A stretch of 64,000 nucleotides of DNA, from contig OX621165.1 of assembly GCA_951640195.1 (NCBI GenBank), forward strand, positions 1,550,001-1,614,000, given 5' to 3'. Below the pieces are notes generated by a model. That model saw only the letters and a list, made by a program, of their open reading frames with translations. It searched no databases and had not been told where the DNA came from. Origin of the DNA: Porpolomopsis calyptriformis (Eukaryota; Basidiomycota; Agaricomycetes; Agaricales; Hygrophoraceae). Positions within the stretch are counted from its first letter, which is position 1, and every line of letters begins with the position of its first letter. Below, one piece after another: positions 1 to 12,292 of this stretch. A program made the position numbers and the translations under genes.

Positions 1-1602
1 GTATTGGACGATTCAAGTGAGTAAAAAAAGGGTGGCACATAAACGTTTACGTTAATACAACATTACCACCGTAGTATATAGGCGGCCCAAATTTTGAATA
101 AAGGGGAATCCAACATAACATCCCATCAACCACTTTTCCGACCAACCTTATCTTCCCTTCGAGTTAGTCGACGTAACCTATGCTATCGCTACTGGCTGGT
201 CTTTCCGATGGCGGATTAGCGACCCCCTCGGTCCCTTCGTTCGTGCATTGAAGTTTTCTTGGTGCAAAATATACCAAAATGGCGGCGGAGGGGTGGCCGA
301 GTCAGCGTCGTAGGGCGGACATTTTCTTGGTCAGCGACAAGACTAGATTTCATTGACCGACGTAGGGAATGCGGACTGGTGGGGGGTGTTATAATGAGCG
401 ACCTGAGTTTTCGTCTGTTCGACCGCTCAGAGCTCCGGCCGCGAACTATCGGGAAACAGTCCGGAGCTGACGAGGATGTTTGAATAAGCGATAAATTTGG
501 GTTAGAAAGTAGGATATTCCGTACCTGGCATCAATGCCACCGTTGCGTCCTGGGTGTCTCTTGGGGGGGAGGGTGTTGAGGACCGTGGCGAGCGGGGGCT
601 GCTGCTAGCAGATGACCAATCCTCGGCAATGCTTATTGGAGGATCTCCCTTTCGTCGGATGATCATCCGAGTTGATAATGGCAGCAACAATCGGCTCATC
701 CGATCTGCGTCAGGAATCAGAGTTTGAGCAACTGAGAAAAGTAGAAATGTTACCGTTAAGTTCCGAGTCAACATCAGAGCGATGGGCCCTCAAAACTTGT
801 AAAATTTGGAAATAGAGGGCTTTGTGGGGTGCTAGAACGGCAGAGCACGATGTGAACGCATGTAATTTCAAGCCAGCACGCATAAGTGTGGCACGAGCAA
901 TCTCAAGTGGGTTAATAATCGTTTTCAGGACGTTTGTAGAACTACGGAGTTGAACCGAACGGTGATTCTCACCTCTATCAATCTAATGATCTGTGGGAGG
1001 GCAGGCGGCCATGAGATGCCGAACAAAAGGCAATGGAGGAGAAAGCACCGACCTTTTTGCTATGTCGGTTAAAATATGAAGGTAGAAGCTTATCGCAATG
1101 GAGAAGTTCCCGAGCAGCTTCCAAAAAATATTGCAGAGAAGAAAGACGACAGGCGAGGTTAGCAGCCCCCCTTTGTAGGTCCAACACAGGTGTGAATGGA
1201 TCCTCAAAGGGAATAAAAAAAGGAATTTGAGTTGGGTGAGGAGAGTGCATGGATGTGTACGCAACGAGTAAGAGCGGGATGTTTGGCAGAGGTTGAGGAG
1301 ATGACTCCAAGGATGTGAGTGCTGAACGATGTCTGTGCCAATTACGGAATACTCCGAAAGGTGTGCAACCAACCAAACTACTTTCACCAAAAATCATCAA
1401 AAAAATGGCTGGTCAATCCAAGGTGTCCTAAAATTTACTGCCAGAGACAAGATGTTTTTTCTTGAATTTTTCACGCTTTGTTTTTCACACTTTCTGGCGC
1501 ACGAATTGTTTAATTGTGGGCTGTCCTCGGAGTTTCAATTCCATGCGTGGGAACATATCCGCATATATCCAGGAACAATCAACACCAAACAACGCGTTCT
1601 CA
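1..1602. other. no confident gene (1.6 kb)
   Basis: Several open frames of 60-140 codons occur on both strands, for example 502-774 minus and 983-1390 minus. None shows a recognisable domain, a consistent exon chain or a good start context. A perfect 16-bp palindrome lies near 657-672. The stretch probably holds the mcm10 promoter (its ATG is at 1603) and possibly the edge of a gene to the left. The sequence does not decide between these. Confidence 0.4.
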
Positions 1603-3919
1603 ATGCACTCCTCATACAACAACCAGGACCACATCCGCCGCCAGATAGCACTCTTGCAAGCTCAGCTCATCGATGCCAACACACAATCCCCACCGAACAG
1701 GAAAAGACCGAGCCCCACTTTGCTCGCCCCCGCTACCCCTTCTCCGAGTGCGGGTCTCGTTTAACCAGCCGTTTTCTCGCTGATTTCCTTGTATTCTAGA
1801 GAAGAGAAAGATCGAACACGATACCCAACAACCTCCCCGAAAATCGGGCGGACTGCACAAGCGACCGTCAACGAGACCCCCAAACAAACCATATCCCGAT
1901 CTTCCGCCCTCGAATGTATTAAACAATCTCGCAATTTTGAGTCGACCGTCAACAAGCAAGGTTCAATTTGTCAGGTCATCTGCGTTTACCGACAAACCCG
2001 ATTCACCACAAGGGCAGTCAGATGCTCCAAAGAGGGATGACCGACTGGCCCTCGTGGAGGACTTGGAGCCTGGTCCTTGCGACCACAACCCTCCCTTTGA
2101 CGACCCACACTTTGAGCAACTAGAGCCTAATTCGGGCATTCGATTAACGTGCGTATTCCGCCTTAAATGACACCCAAATTCGACGGCTGATCCTACACAG
2201 TTCTCGTGTCATCCCACATGATGACGTCCAAGAGTACCTTCGTGGCCGTTACTATCTCTCCCCGTCTCGCTTGTACTCCGTCGCCCGTCTGCTGCCTGAT
2301 AAACACGCATACGACGTCCCAGTCGCTGGGGACTGGGTGACGATAGCGGTGGTTGCGGAGAGAGGTCCCGTCAAGTTCAGTCAGGCACCTGTAGGTGTTG
2401 GAACTGAGGATGATGACGATGCTGGGCAAAGAACTACGCGCAAGGATAGAGACCTGAGAAGGTCGAATGTCAACAGAGAACCGAAGCCGAACGGTAAAAA
2501 ATATGTCAACATCAAGCTAATCGATTTCGGTGCTCGCTCTAGATCGTCCTCAGCCACTGGCGGAAAGGCTGTACTCCGAGGGGACGCCTTTTTGACCCTG
2601 CTATTGTTCGAAGCTGACGGTTTCGACACTTTGGAAAGCGATGACGGGGGAAGGGCGACAAAGGTGTACAAAGGTGGCAGTCGAGGTGCCTTCGAGGCGA
2701 TGTCGAAACTCAAAGAAGGGGACGTCATCGCATTATTGAATCCAAGAATTTTGAAACCTTTTCAGGTTTGTCTGTTTTCTTCTACATGATCAGAGTTATC
2801 TAACCGCACTTCAGCGCACGACCCAAACACCCCACCCAACCACCAACATCCTTGCATTGACACCAGAATCTGCCTCGTCCATTGCTGTAATCGGACGGGC
2901 ACGAGATTTAGGGATGTGCACCGCCATGAAACGGGACGGGAAGATTTGTGGTGGGTGGTGTGACAAGCGGATCAGCGACGTTTGCGAGTGGCACGTACAG
3001 AGTGCTGTTCAAAGCCGCAGAGCTGGGAGGGCTGAATTTTCCATAGGGTAAGGGTATCTTCATTTAACCCATCTTTTGTTACCCGTTTTCATCTGGTCAT
3101 TCTAGGACATCTGGGATGTCGTCTGTTTCTACTCACAAGCGAAAACAGGATTACGATCCTGCACGCCAATGGGGGTTGAAACCTCAAGAACCTGAAAAAG
3201 ACCCAGCGACTTATGTGTTTTCGGGCCATGTTGTGGGTGGATCAGGGACGCATGATCCCAGTATCCTGTACATCGCAGAAACGATGGGGAGAGAAGGCCA
3301 AGCAAAGGCCAGACGCAAGTTGACTGGCAAGGACGCGGACCTGGCCCTGAACGCGTTACTGAAGAGGGATAAGGAGGGAATGAAGCCGGTTGTCAAAGCG
3401 AGGGAGGTCGCAATGCGATTGGATAAGAGAGGGGGCAAGGGGGAGAGAGGCACCGAAACTGTCAAAGACCAAAAGGACGAAGGGGCAACTATCGGTAAAA
3501 ATATGGACGTAAAGGAGCTCGAACCAAAGGCGCTGAAGAACTCGTATTCTGCAAACGTCATCAAGCACCTCGGTTTCGATCCTGCAGCGAAAGCTGGTCA
3601 CCGGCGAGTGAATGACTCGGCTATTCAGAAAAAGGTTGGTCACTGAATAATGTTTCCGTCCCCCTCCCCCTTTGTGGTGTTTTTGTTTGGCGGCTGCTGA
3701 CTTTTTGTATTTTCTGCCCAGCTGGATACTTTAGCGGCAGTCCATTCCTCCAAGAAAGACGTCGAGTTGGGTCCAAGGCCTGGGCCAAGAATCCGCTCGG
3801 GCGTTTTCGCACCGCCTAACCTTGCTTCTCGGGTGGATATCCCGCGCGATACCCACAGGGGTGAAACGGATCAGCCGTTGTCCTCCACGAGCAACATGAT
3901 CGACTTAGACGACGTGTAA
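1603..3919 (+). CDS. mcm10: Mcm10 replication initiation factor
   Basis: Spliced exons 1603-1753, 1800-2148, 2201-2765, 2815-3047, 3106-3634 and 3722-3919 give 674 aa in one frame. Mcm10 binds DNA and the MCM helicase and helps origin firing and polymerase-alpha loading in the nucleus. The N-terminus carries a basic KRKIEHD stretch. The OB-fold core (about residues 170-330) contains the family signature RGRYYLSPSRLYSVARLLP and GDWVTIAVVAERGPVKF. The zinc finger follows (about residues 380-410), with GMCTAMKRDGKICGGWCDKR then CEWH. After it comes the conserved SGHVVGG ... YIAETMGREGQAKARR segment. All introns are GT-AG and about 46-87 nt. Neighbour: it converges on the RasGEF gene across 820 bp. 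Confidence 0.95.
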
Positions 3920-4741
3920 CGTGAGGTGTTGTATCAGGGTCGCAACTGCTTTACTAATTCATTAGCAAAAATGCTTCTTTGAAACACTTGTTGCCCGGAA
4001 ATCTCGCCTTCAAGTCGAAAAGATGAGGCACTTTCCGTGTATCCTGAGTTGACAGTCTGTCATGCTTCTGGTTTGGATTTGTACATTGTCGAAAATGACT
4101 GTTTTCAATGGCTCTACTACTGGGGTAATCCCTAAAACATTCTCGGACATCTGGATGAATCGAAGTAATTATTCTGAAAAAAGAACCTGCGTCTTGCTAA
4201 ATTTCGCTGTGTCACTCTGCACAAGGAGCAATGGCAAATAAATACGATGCTCTGACAAGCGTCATACTGTTGAGGGGAAGCTGTGGCCATGTAAATTTGC
4301 CATTGAAAGAAGGCAAAATCATGTTCTATTCTGATCTATCGGCCAGCAAAAACGAGTTAAGATCCACTTAAGTTATAAATACATCCAAAAAAACACAATA
4401 CACATGGCCAGAAAAATATGCAGTCTGCATCACAACCGAAGGATAAAGAATGAGAATTAAAGTGTGGATGGTATCTGGAGGAGGCGCGACTAGTGGTTGA
4501 ACAAAATGCTAGTCAAACTGAGATCTCGAGGATGGGAAGAATGAGGTACCAAGGAGCCCGTGTCAGTTCCATCCTGCGGGCCAGACGTTGGCGCTCCAGC
4601 TGTTAGCGAATATCTCCCAGACGACGCGGTCCAGATCCATAGATGATAACTCACAATTTTCCATGTGTCCGATGCATTGGTCGACATACTATACGAACGA
4701 CAACGTACAAATCCAAACAAGAAGCATGACAGCCTGTCAAC
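3920..4741. other. convergent intergenic stretch
   Basis: This is the 3' end of mcm10 (stop at 3919) facing the 3' end of the RasGEF gene (stop at 4742). It is AT-rich, with only short frames (4490-4720 minus, 4588-4803 plus) that have no recognisable content. I see 3' UTR-like sequence only. Confidence 0.5.
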
Positions 4742-7700
4742 TCAATCAGGATACACGGAAACTGCTCGCCGGAGAGTATCCATGTCCAACGCTCGTAGCT
4801 TGAGACACTTTTGAAAGGCCCTCTTGTCTACGAGAAACTCTACCCGACTTGCAAGGTGTTGCCCCGCTACCAGGGACTTTATAACCCCTGCTATGAGGCG
4901 CTGTTTGTGCACGTTTATCAACGGCTCCAGTTGCATGGATGGGGGGAGCGGCGCCAGCGAAGAAAAGACTTCTGGGTGTGCAGGTGAATCAAAATTTGAG
5001 GTGGTTGAGTCGATACCAACTGCTTCGTTCGGCGCTGTAGGGTCAATCAAGTCGGGCAGTTCGCCATGTCTACGAAGCTGGGATAGGTAAACCCCTGTGG
5101 AAAATATTAAGGTAATTTGGAAACAAATCGGAAAGAGCTAACCTATAAAGGGAATGCAGGCTGAAGGGGTAGGGATTCTAGTATCTGAGTGTACCCTGCC
5201 TTTGGAATCGGTTCCCCCGACACTAGCAATGGAAGCAGTTCGGGAACTGACGTCAAGAGGTTTGGCGTCGGCGATAGCGTCAATAGTACGACGAATATAG
5301 ACAAAATCGTCCACATTGCTCGCGTATATCTTCAGATCGTTGAGCATCCGCATCTCCCACATGCCTACACGGTTCCAAGAACGACGCATGGCCTGGCTGA
5401 CTAACTCGCTTCGCAGACCCGCTATGATAGCAACCAGTGTGTTAAAATTGCTTAAAGAATATGCTTTCTGCGGCAAAAGTAAGTGAGAAATCAATCACAT
5501 AGCAAGGGCACTAACCCAAGCAATCCGGATGAATTTGCCAACAACTAATGCGCGCTCGCTTGGTTGTGTGAGGGCCACTTCAGAAATCGTAAAGTTCGCC
5601 AGCAAGTTGAAGCGTGCTCGGACAGTCGCAAGAGCACTTGTCTTATGTGGCCACCGCGATTCCGCCTTCCATTGAACTCTATCCTTGAGGAACTGCATCC
5701 AGTCCAGAACATCTACATCTTCACTGAATGTTCGATGATCCAAGAACAATTCCTCGAATTTGATGCCCATAAATAGCTCACGATCAATCATAGAAAAGTG
5801 CTCAACAAGCGTTTGTGCACGATACCCCAAAATGAACGAACGGTGCGCACGTGGCACCTCTGGGCCTCCAAATTTCGACGTTAGAGATGTATTCGTAAGT
5901 TCAACCGTTAGTGGTCTGGGTGAAATCATATTCTGTCGTAATTCTGCCGGCAGGACTTCTTCAGGCGTAGCATTAGGCTCCTGTCCATGAGGGGAAGTGG
6001 AAATGGGATGCGGGGTGTGCGTAGCAACAGGTGTTTTCACCGAATCTATATGATCAAGCGCAGTAACTTCTGCTGACTGAGAGCGGGACGAAGATAGCGA
6101 TGGGGGGTCGTCAAAATCTTCAGTAGGGTCAGGATCACTTTCGTTCCCGCCAACATCGTCATCCGGGATCTGTTCATCATCATCGTCATCATCAGGTCTT
6201 GGTGGTTCAACGCTATAATCTCCCACTGCCATCCGCTCCTGAATTGATCGCACCCATCCATCCACCTTAGAGGCATTTTCCTGAACCTTTTGAGGATGTA
6301 TCTGCCCCTCAAGCCGCCGAAGCGCCGCTTCAACGTCGCCACCTTCCTCGCCATTGCTTAGTGAGTCCACCAACGCATTCACTTGCCATTGTTGGATAGT
6401 GCTTCCAAGGCCACCACCAGCCGAAGACACCGAAGTGATGGAGCTGGATCGCCCTGACGCTAAGGAATCGTGGGAGTGTATTCTCGTGGATTCCGCGCTC
6501 TGAGACCTTCGTACGAACTCAAAGTCCCTACGCAAAGGGAGTTTTCGTGGTACTTTTCGCAAGCCAGGAGGGACAGATGGTCCAACAGCTTCGTGGCCCG
6601 AGGACGTATCCGAAAGATCGAGATCATCAATAGACACGATGTCGAATTGCCAAGGTGCTGGGTCACGCGGAGCAGGAATAGAGATGGCCCGAGATTCGGG
6701 TGATAATAGTTTCCCAAATGAACTGGTCGAAGAGGTGCGTATTGATGCCTTCTCAGATGTATCCACAGCAACAACCAGTTCAACAGGTATCCCTTCCACA
6801 GGTTGTTTGACAGGTGTCTCCTCGTTAACATCCGAACTCGGAGTATCCACAACAGGGTCGGGAGAGACCACAGGAACTTGAACACTAACCACCGTAGGTT
6901 CCACATAGTCAGGCGGTGCTTCAGGCTTCGGAGGATCCTCAGGTGGAGCCACACTCTCCTTTGTGATATCGATGATGGAATCCACATCGGAAATGCCTGG
7001 CACTGTCCATAACCTGAAGTACTGATCTACCCCCCCATCCACACCCAACAAATCCCCCGCGGCCCCATTGAGGTCTAGATCGAATGCCGACACACCGGAA
7101 CAAGGTGCAAGCGGAGGTCGAGATGCAGACCGGGCATTCAATACACGCTTCCACCGCCCGAGCTTCCCAATTGTATTAACGAACGCGCGTGATATTGGAT
7201 TATGATGGCCCGGGAGGGGGAGTGACACCGGGGGGAAGTCGGTTTCTGTTGAGCGATGTGTCTGTTGTAGCACAGCGAGCGCGGCTAATGACATGGGGGT
7301 TGGGGAGGAAATACCCCCGCCAACGTGTGCCGTACTAAAGCCCGAGTTGGGAGGGTCACTTGGATACTCATTTGGTGTATCGGAAGACTGTGCCATCTCG
7401 TCAGGCAGGAAATCGAGATCAACATCAGAGTCATCGTTGATGGCATTATGGGTGGCAATCGCTTCTGCAAATTTCTCACCAAGGACGTGGGGCGTTTTTG
7501 GTGGTTTGGTCGAAGGATGGTGCTTGGACTTGTTGGACTTGTGAGAGGGTGAATGAGTTGCTTTGCAATCCTTCACAACCTTTTTCAGCTTCCGAACGAT
7601 GTTCTGCAATTTCGCTAAATATTTGTATAATCGCACAATGTGACCAGAAACGAACTCACCAACCCATCATTATGCTTCTCCAAAATAGGATCCTTGAAGA

Positions 7701-10009
7701 GCGTGTTTAACCAATTCGCAACCAGCAGCCTTAACTCCCGATTGGGCAAAAAGTCCTCCACGAAGAACGTTAACAACCAATACCGGATCGCCACAAACGT
7801 TCTCACACGCACGATCCGGCGTACCATTTCATCGTGCGGTGAGGCGTGCCGAGCAAGTGCCCAATGGAACCGACAAATGAGCAAGTGGCACAAGTCGATC
7901 GCGGTAATGTAGGTGCGGTACGTCAAGAAAAAGTTAAGCAGCTCGTCATAGTTGAGTTCGCTCGTCAATTGTGCTATCCACCGTTCGATCGTCGCCGCCA
8001 CCACCACTTTCACCATCCCCTGACTAGATGATATACGCAAACTAGGTAAGTCTGCCGGTGGGCCTTTTGTGCTTCTCTTCCTAGATACACTTGACGAATG
8101 GTTTGATGATAGATCTGTGAAGCTGCCGTGCGAAATCGACGCGTCGTCCAAGTCGCGGTCAGAGATGAACTCGCCCCAAATTACGAACCTGGGGTCATCT
8201 CGAGGAGCTGGTGTATCGTCCGCTGATAATGACATCTTTATAACCGTTGTTTCAGCACAATCAGGGGAGAGCTTGTCCAGCAGCGGGAGCCCACGGTAAG
8301 TCTGTAACACGTCAAAAACAGCCGTTGAGTAACGTGAGAGTATGCTCGTTTCTGGCAATGGCACAAATTTGATAGCTTCCTCGATCGGTGGAGCAGGTAA
8401 TTCTTTGAAGGAAGAGACGGATGGAACGCGCAGGGACGGGGTTGAGGTGATATCAGGGGTCTTTCCTTTCTGAGGTGTGCTCTTCTCAGAGTCCGCCTGC
8501 CGCGCAGTGCGTCCTGACTCAAAGGATTGCATCTCTCGCAACATGTGCACGGGGGATGGCAAGAGCGTAGACAGCGGTCTCGCGGATGGGGAGTCAAAAG
8601 TCACGCCTGGGCCAAAGGGATTTGCAATGACAGCAGGAAGTGTGCCTCCTGGGGATTGAAGACTTGTAGTGCTGAGGTTGGTGGAGGGTCTCCAGTTCAT
8701 CACCTCACTAAATATGTCGCCAGTGCGAACTGAGATAGATGTATCAGGGGGGGGCATGAGGAAACAAGACATGTCGGCACCCGTGACGCTGTGAGAGTGT
8801 GCACGACCTTGTGAATTAGGGAATGCGGAGGAGACAACAGAGGCAGCGAAACCAAACATGTCTGGAATCGACCTTGTTTTACGCAATTTTCGATGAGGGG
8901 CACTTGGAGCTTGCGGCTTTGACGTTGAAGGACCACCGTTCTTGAACATCGACGGAGGAAATAGGACATGCATGCTCAATCTCGAGCGGCGCTTTGAGCG
9001 TGTCGTCTGTGGCTCATCCCATGAGGTGGGTGGAAGCTTTGGTTGTGATGCGAGATCCTCCGCCTCGAGTGCCGCAACGGCCGGTGCAGAGAGGTCTCGA
9101 TGGCTGCATGGATCGGTGAGCAAACAAGAGAGAGTGGGGCTTGAGATGGCTCACCCGATGCGATACATTTCCTTGCCGTGCTGGTTGACAAATGCGGTGA
9201 TGGCATAAGGCGAACGGACTGACATGCCAACACCAAGCTGTTGATCGTAAAGTTTCTTCAGTTCACGTGCGGCGGGGCCGAAAGAAGTCTCAACAAAGGT
9301 ACCATCGGCTGTTCCGCACGAGTTTGGATGTCAGCGAGCGATAATACAATTGAATTGTATATAAATTTAATTTTCGGCTCGTTCGTTCGTCGACCGGGGT
9401 TAGCAAGTGCCGAATACAACGGGAGAAGGGGCCGCGGAGTTGCCCGGTCACATCGGATGTGAGCAACGAACGGGAAAGTCAACACCCTTAGTCAGAAAGA
9501 GCCTGACGGACGGGTGGAGGTGAAGGCGGAACTTGATTGAATATACCAAGTCTCGCGAACACTTTCTGGTGTCGCCCAAAATTATCGGTAACCTATATCG
9601 TCGACGAACGAACGAATCAAGTAAAAGACGAAAGTGGCTCGTTCAAGGGAAGAACCCTTCGGATCTCCGAAAAACAAAGGAACTACTAAAAAATCGGAGG
9701 GTGGGAAATGGACTCACGGGCGATGGACACATCCGCGGAAGCGATTTCGGGAGTGAGCGGGTCGAGGCCGCTTACATCGCTGAGCACATCAGACAAGGTA
9801 AAAGAAGCTTGGGATCGGTTGGTCGGGGCAATCGGAACGGGGAGGAGAAACTGAGTAGAGTGAGAGTCAGAGGATGGAGGAAGGTGCAAAGGGATAGGCA
9901 GAGGGTCCTTTAAGATCATTGGTAATATTGGAGGGTGGATATTCGTTGAAGCTGTGGGTGTGTCTGAGCGTGAAGAGTCGTGAGGATCACTGTCAGGATT
10001 GAAAGACAT
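4742..10009 (-). CDS. Ras guanine-nucleotide exchange factor (RasGEF_N + RasGEF)
   Basis: Six exons, complement of 4742-5094, 5143-5467, 5516-7603, 7660-9103, 9155-9308 and 9718-10009, give 1551 aa in frame. The first exon encodes a Ser/Pro-rich start (MSFNPDSDPHD). Exon 2 holds a compact conserved block (FVETSFGPAARELKKLYD, MSVRSPYAITAFVNQHGKEM). The RasGEF_N domain lies at about residues 510-630 (ERWIAQLTSELNYDELLNFF, LTYRTYI). A long acidic, Ser/Pro-rich linker follows. The catalytic Cdc25-type domain occupies about residues 1190-1551 (FEELF ... SVDVLDW-like, RARFNLLANFTISEV, FNTLVAIIAGLRS). The family activates Ras/Rho-like GTPases by GDP release. No SH3 domain is visible, and the two-domain spacing resembles yeast Lte1 as much as Cdc25, so the exact orthologue is open. 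The 409-nt first intron is unusually long for this window. A shorter form starting at 9225 is possible. Confidence 0.88.
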
Positions 10010-10427
10010 GGTGGTGCTGAGGTGGGGTATCTGGGACTAATGAGACATGTTCTAGGATGAATATCGGCGATATTTTGGATTGAAATGGGAGGACAAGAGC
10101 TTGATTCCAGTCAAGGAAGAGGATAAACAAAGCAAGGCTCGCTGAGTGCTTTTGACTTGACGGCAGTTAAATGAGCAATAAGCGCGTGACATTGTGACAA
10201 TTACAGTCACATTATTGTCACAATCGCGTCAAAATGTCACAAGTCACCGCAACGCAATCGCTAACTTTGGCTCAGGATAATTCAAGGATTTGACGGTTGC
10301 TACCAGCCTTCAGCACATCGAAGGTTTTCTCGAGGAATCTTCCAAGGCGCTGACCGAGTCACACCCACGGCTTAGCCCCCGGCTAGAGTCATCAATTCAA
10401 ACTCAGTTTTCAAGCCTTCGAGCTGAC
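10010..10427. promoter_or_regulatory. bidirectional promoter, RasGEF / eIF2-gamma
   Basis: The 418-bp gap lies between the divergent starts. It holds six GTGAC/GTCAC pentamers within 10186-10247, including an 11-bp perfect inverted repeat (10191-10201 ATTGTGACAAT and 10214-10224). Downstream is a short upstream ORF (10234-10293, 19 codons) before the eIF2-gamma start chosen at 10428. The promoter role is inferred from position and repetition only. Confidence 0.45.
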
Positions 10428-12205
10428 ATGATGGCAAGACACCACGACGAATCAGACTCGGATCCTGAGGACGACCGTGTCCCTGAACCGGTCCCAAAAA
10501 TCGACATTGACCCCTCAAAACTGACCCCTCTCTCACCAGAGGTTATCTCAAAGCAAGTCAGTCAACCCGTTTTTCCATTCGATCACACCCCATCTGATTC
10601 TTTTCGGTATAGGCAACCATCAACCTAGGTACGCACTCGTAATTTCGTCATCCATCCAATTTGACATATTCGCCCACTTCTTTAGGTACGATCGGTCATG
10701 TCGCCCATGGAAAATCAACTGTTGTGAAAGCGATATCGGGAGTCATGACTGTCCGATTCAAGAATGAACTCGTTCGGAATATCACCATTAAGCTCGGATA
10801 TGCTAATGCTAAAGTATCTATATCAATGCTTCCAAATCTTCAGGTCCCCCCACATCTCAAATCATCTCTGTCCGACTTAGATCTACAAATGCGAAAATGA
10901 AGCCTGCCCACGACCAGGCTGCTACCGATCCTTCCGTTCGGATAAGGAAGATCATCCCCCCTGCGAACGACCAGGATGTGGGCATCGCTTGAGGCTTATA
11001 CGTCACGTCTCTTTCGTCGACTGTCCAGGCCACGACATTCTCATGGCAACCATGTTGAACGGAGCTGCGGTCATGGATGCTGCCTTACTCCTTATCGCTG
11101 GCAACGAAACATGTCCTCAGCCCCAGACCTCCGAACATCTAGCTGCTGTGGAAATCATGAAGTTGGAGAATATTATCATCCTTCAAAATAAGGTTGACTT
11201 GATCAAAGAAGCACAAGCCCTGGAGCACCAAAAAAGTATCACAGCTTTCGTGAAAGGTAACCGCCATCATTTCCTCTCGCATTTCGGACCAACATTCAAA
11301 ACGCTCTGTAACAGGAACAGTCGCCGAATCGTCCCCCATCGTCCCCATATCTGCCCAACTAAAATACAACATTGACGCCGTCAATGAATACATCGTAAAA
11401 CGAATCCCAGTCCCCGTTCGGGACTTCAACTCCGATCCCCGACTTATCGTCATCCGTTCCTTCGATGTCAACAAGCCAGGTGCCGAAGTAGACGACCTCA
11501 AGGGCGGCGTTGCCGGCGGATCCATTCTCACCGGCGTCCTTCGGCTCGGACAAGAAGTCGAGATCAGACCCGGGATTGTTACAAAGGACGCCGCGGGGCG
11601 TAACAAATGCAAACCCATCTTCAGCCGAATCATGTCTCTGCATGCAGAGAACAACTTGCTGCAATTTGCTGTCCCAGGCGGCCTGATCGGTGTCGGCACA
11701 AGAATAGATCCTACGCTATGTCGAGCAGATCGTCTCGTCGGGCAGGTGTTGGGCGCCGTTGGGAAGCTGCCTAAGATATACACGGGTGAATTTTCCAAAG
11801 GGCAATACGAGCCACATCTACCTATCTTCTGACTTGGCCGTCTACAGAACTCGAAATCAGTCTCTTTCTCCTTCGTCGCTTGTTGGGTGTCAAGACTGAA
11901 GATAAGAAGCAAACAAAAGTCACAAAACTCGTCAAAAACGAGCTTCTCCTCATTAATATTGGCTCGACATCGACGGGTGGTCGTGTCCTTAGCGTCAAAG
12001 CGGACCTTGCGAAGATACAGTTGACCTCGCCTGCATGCACGGAGGTTGGTGAGAAGGTCGCTCTGTCACGCCGAATTGAGAAACACTGGCGGCTAGTCGG
12101 TCAGTATTTGGAAATCACCCTCATGAATGAGCTCGGCTAACTGTAAAGTAAAACCGTTTAGGATGGGGGAGTGTACAGCGTGGTACGATATTAGACGTAG
12201 ATTAG
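10428..12205 (+). CDS. GCD11: Translation initiation factor eIF2 subunit gamma
   Basis: Exons 10428-10556, 10613-10628, 10686-10813, 10881-11256, 11315-11785, 11848-12099 and 12162-12205 give 471 aa, close to the human length. eIF2-gamma is the GTPase core of eIF2, which delivers Met-tRNAi to the 40S subunit. Visible landmarks are G1 GHVAHGKS, switch [18 protein letters not shown], a zinc-knuckle [10 protein letters not shown] ... CERPGC, G3 DCPGHD, and NKVDL. The C-terminal beta-barrel ends [14 protein letters not shown]. The ATG at 10428 follows the usual acidic start (ESDSDPEDD ... [11 protein letters not shown]). An open frame continues upstream without an ATG, and an out-of-frame 19-codon uORF starts at 10234. 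Exon 2 is only 16 nt. The gene converges on the RING-CH gene 87 bp away. Confidence 0.95.
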
Positions 12206-12292
12206 TGTGAAAGTATCAATTTAACGTCTACTGTTTGCACGGAGGATTTTTTCGTGAGATCGGAGGGGTGATGTTGCTTGTAAAATACAATT

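Noticed and set aside
270..340. tRNA-like words (GGTGGCCGAGTCAGC)
   Set aside because: No matching acceptor stem, anticodon arm or T-loop (GTTCRANYC) follows. The same word occurs by chance near 21300.
983..1400. Two overlapping minus-strand ORFs of 135-140 codons
   Set aside because: Both frames are open over the same DNA, neither has a domain, and the composition is low-complexity. No exon chain supports them.
9533..9913. Plus-strand ORF of 126 codons opposite the RasGEF first exon
   Set aside because: The minus-strand reading splices phase-correctly into the RasGEF protein. The plus frame has no ATG context, domain or continuation.
11139..11912. 257-codon minus-strand ORF across eIF2-gamma
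   Set aside because: It is the antisense shadow of conserved eIF2-gamma exons and crosses their introns without a break in pattern.
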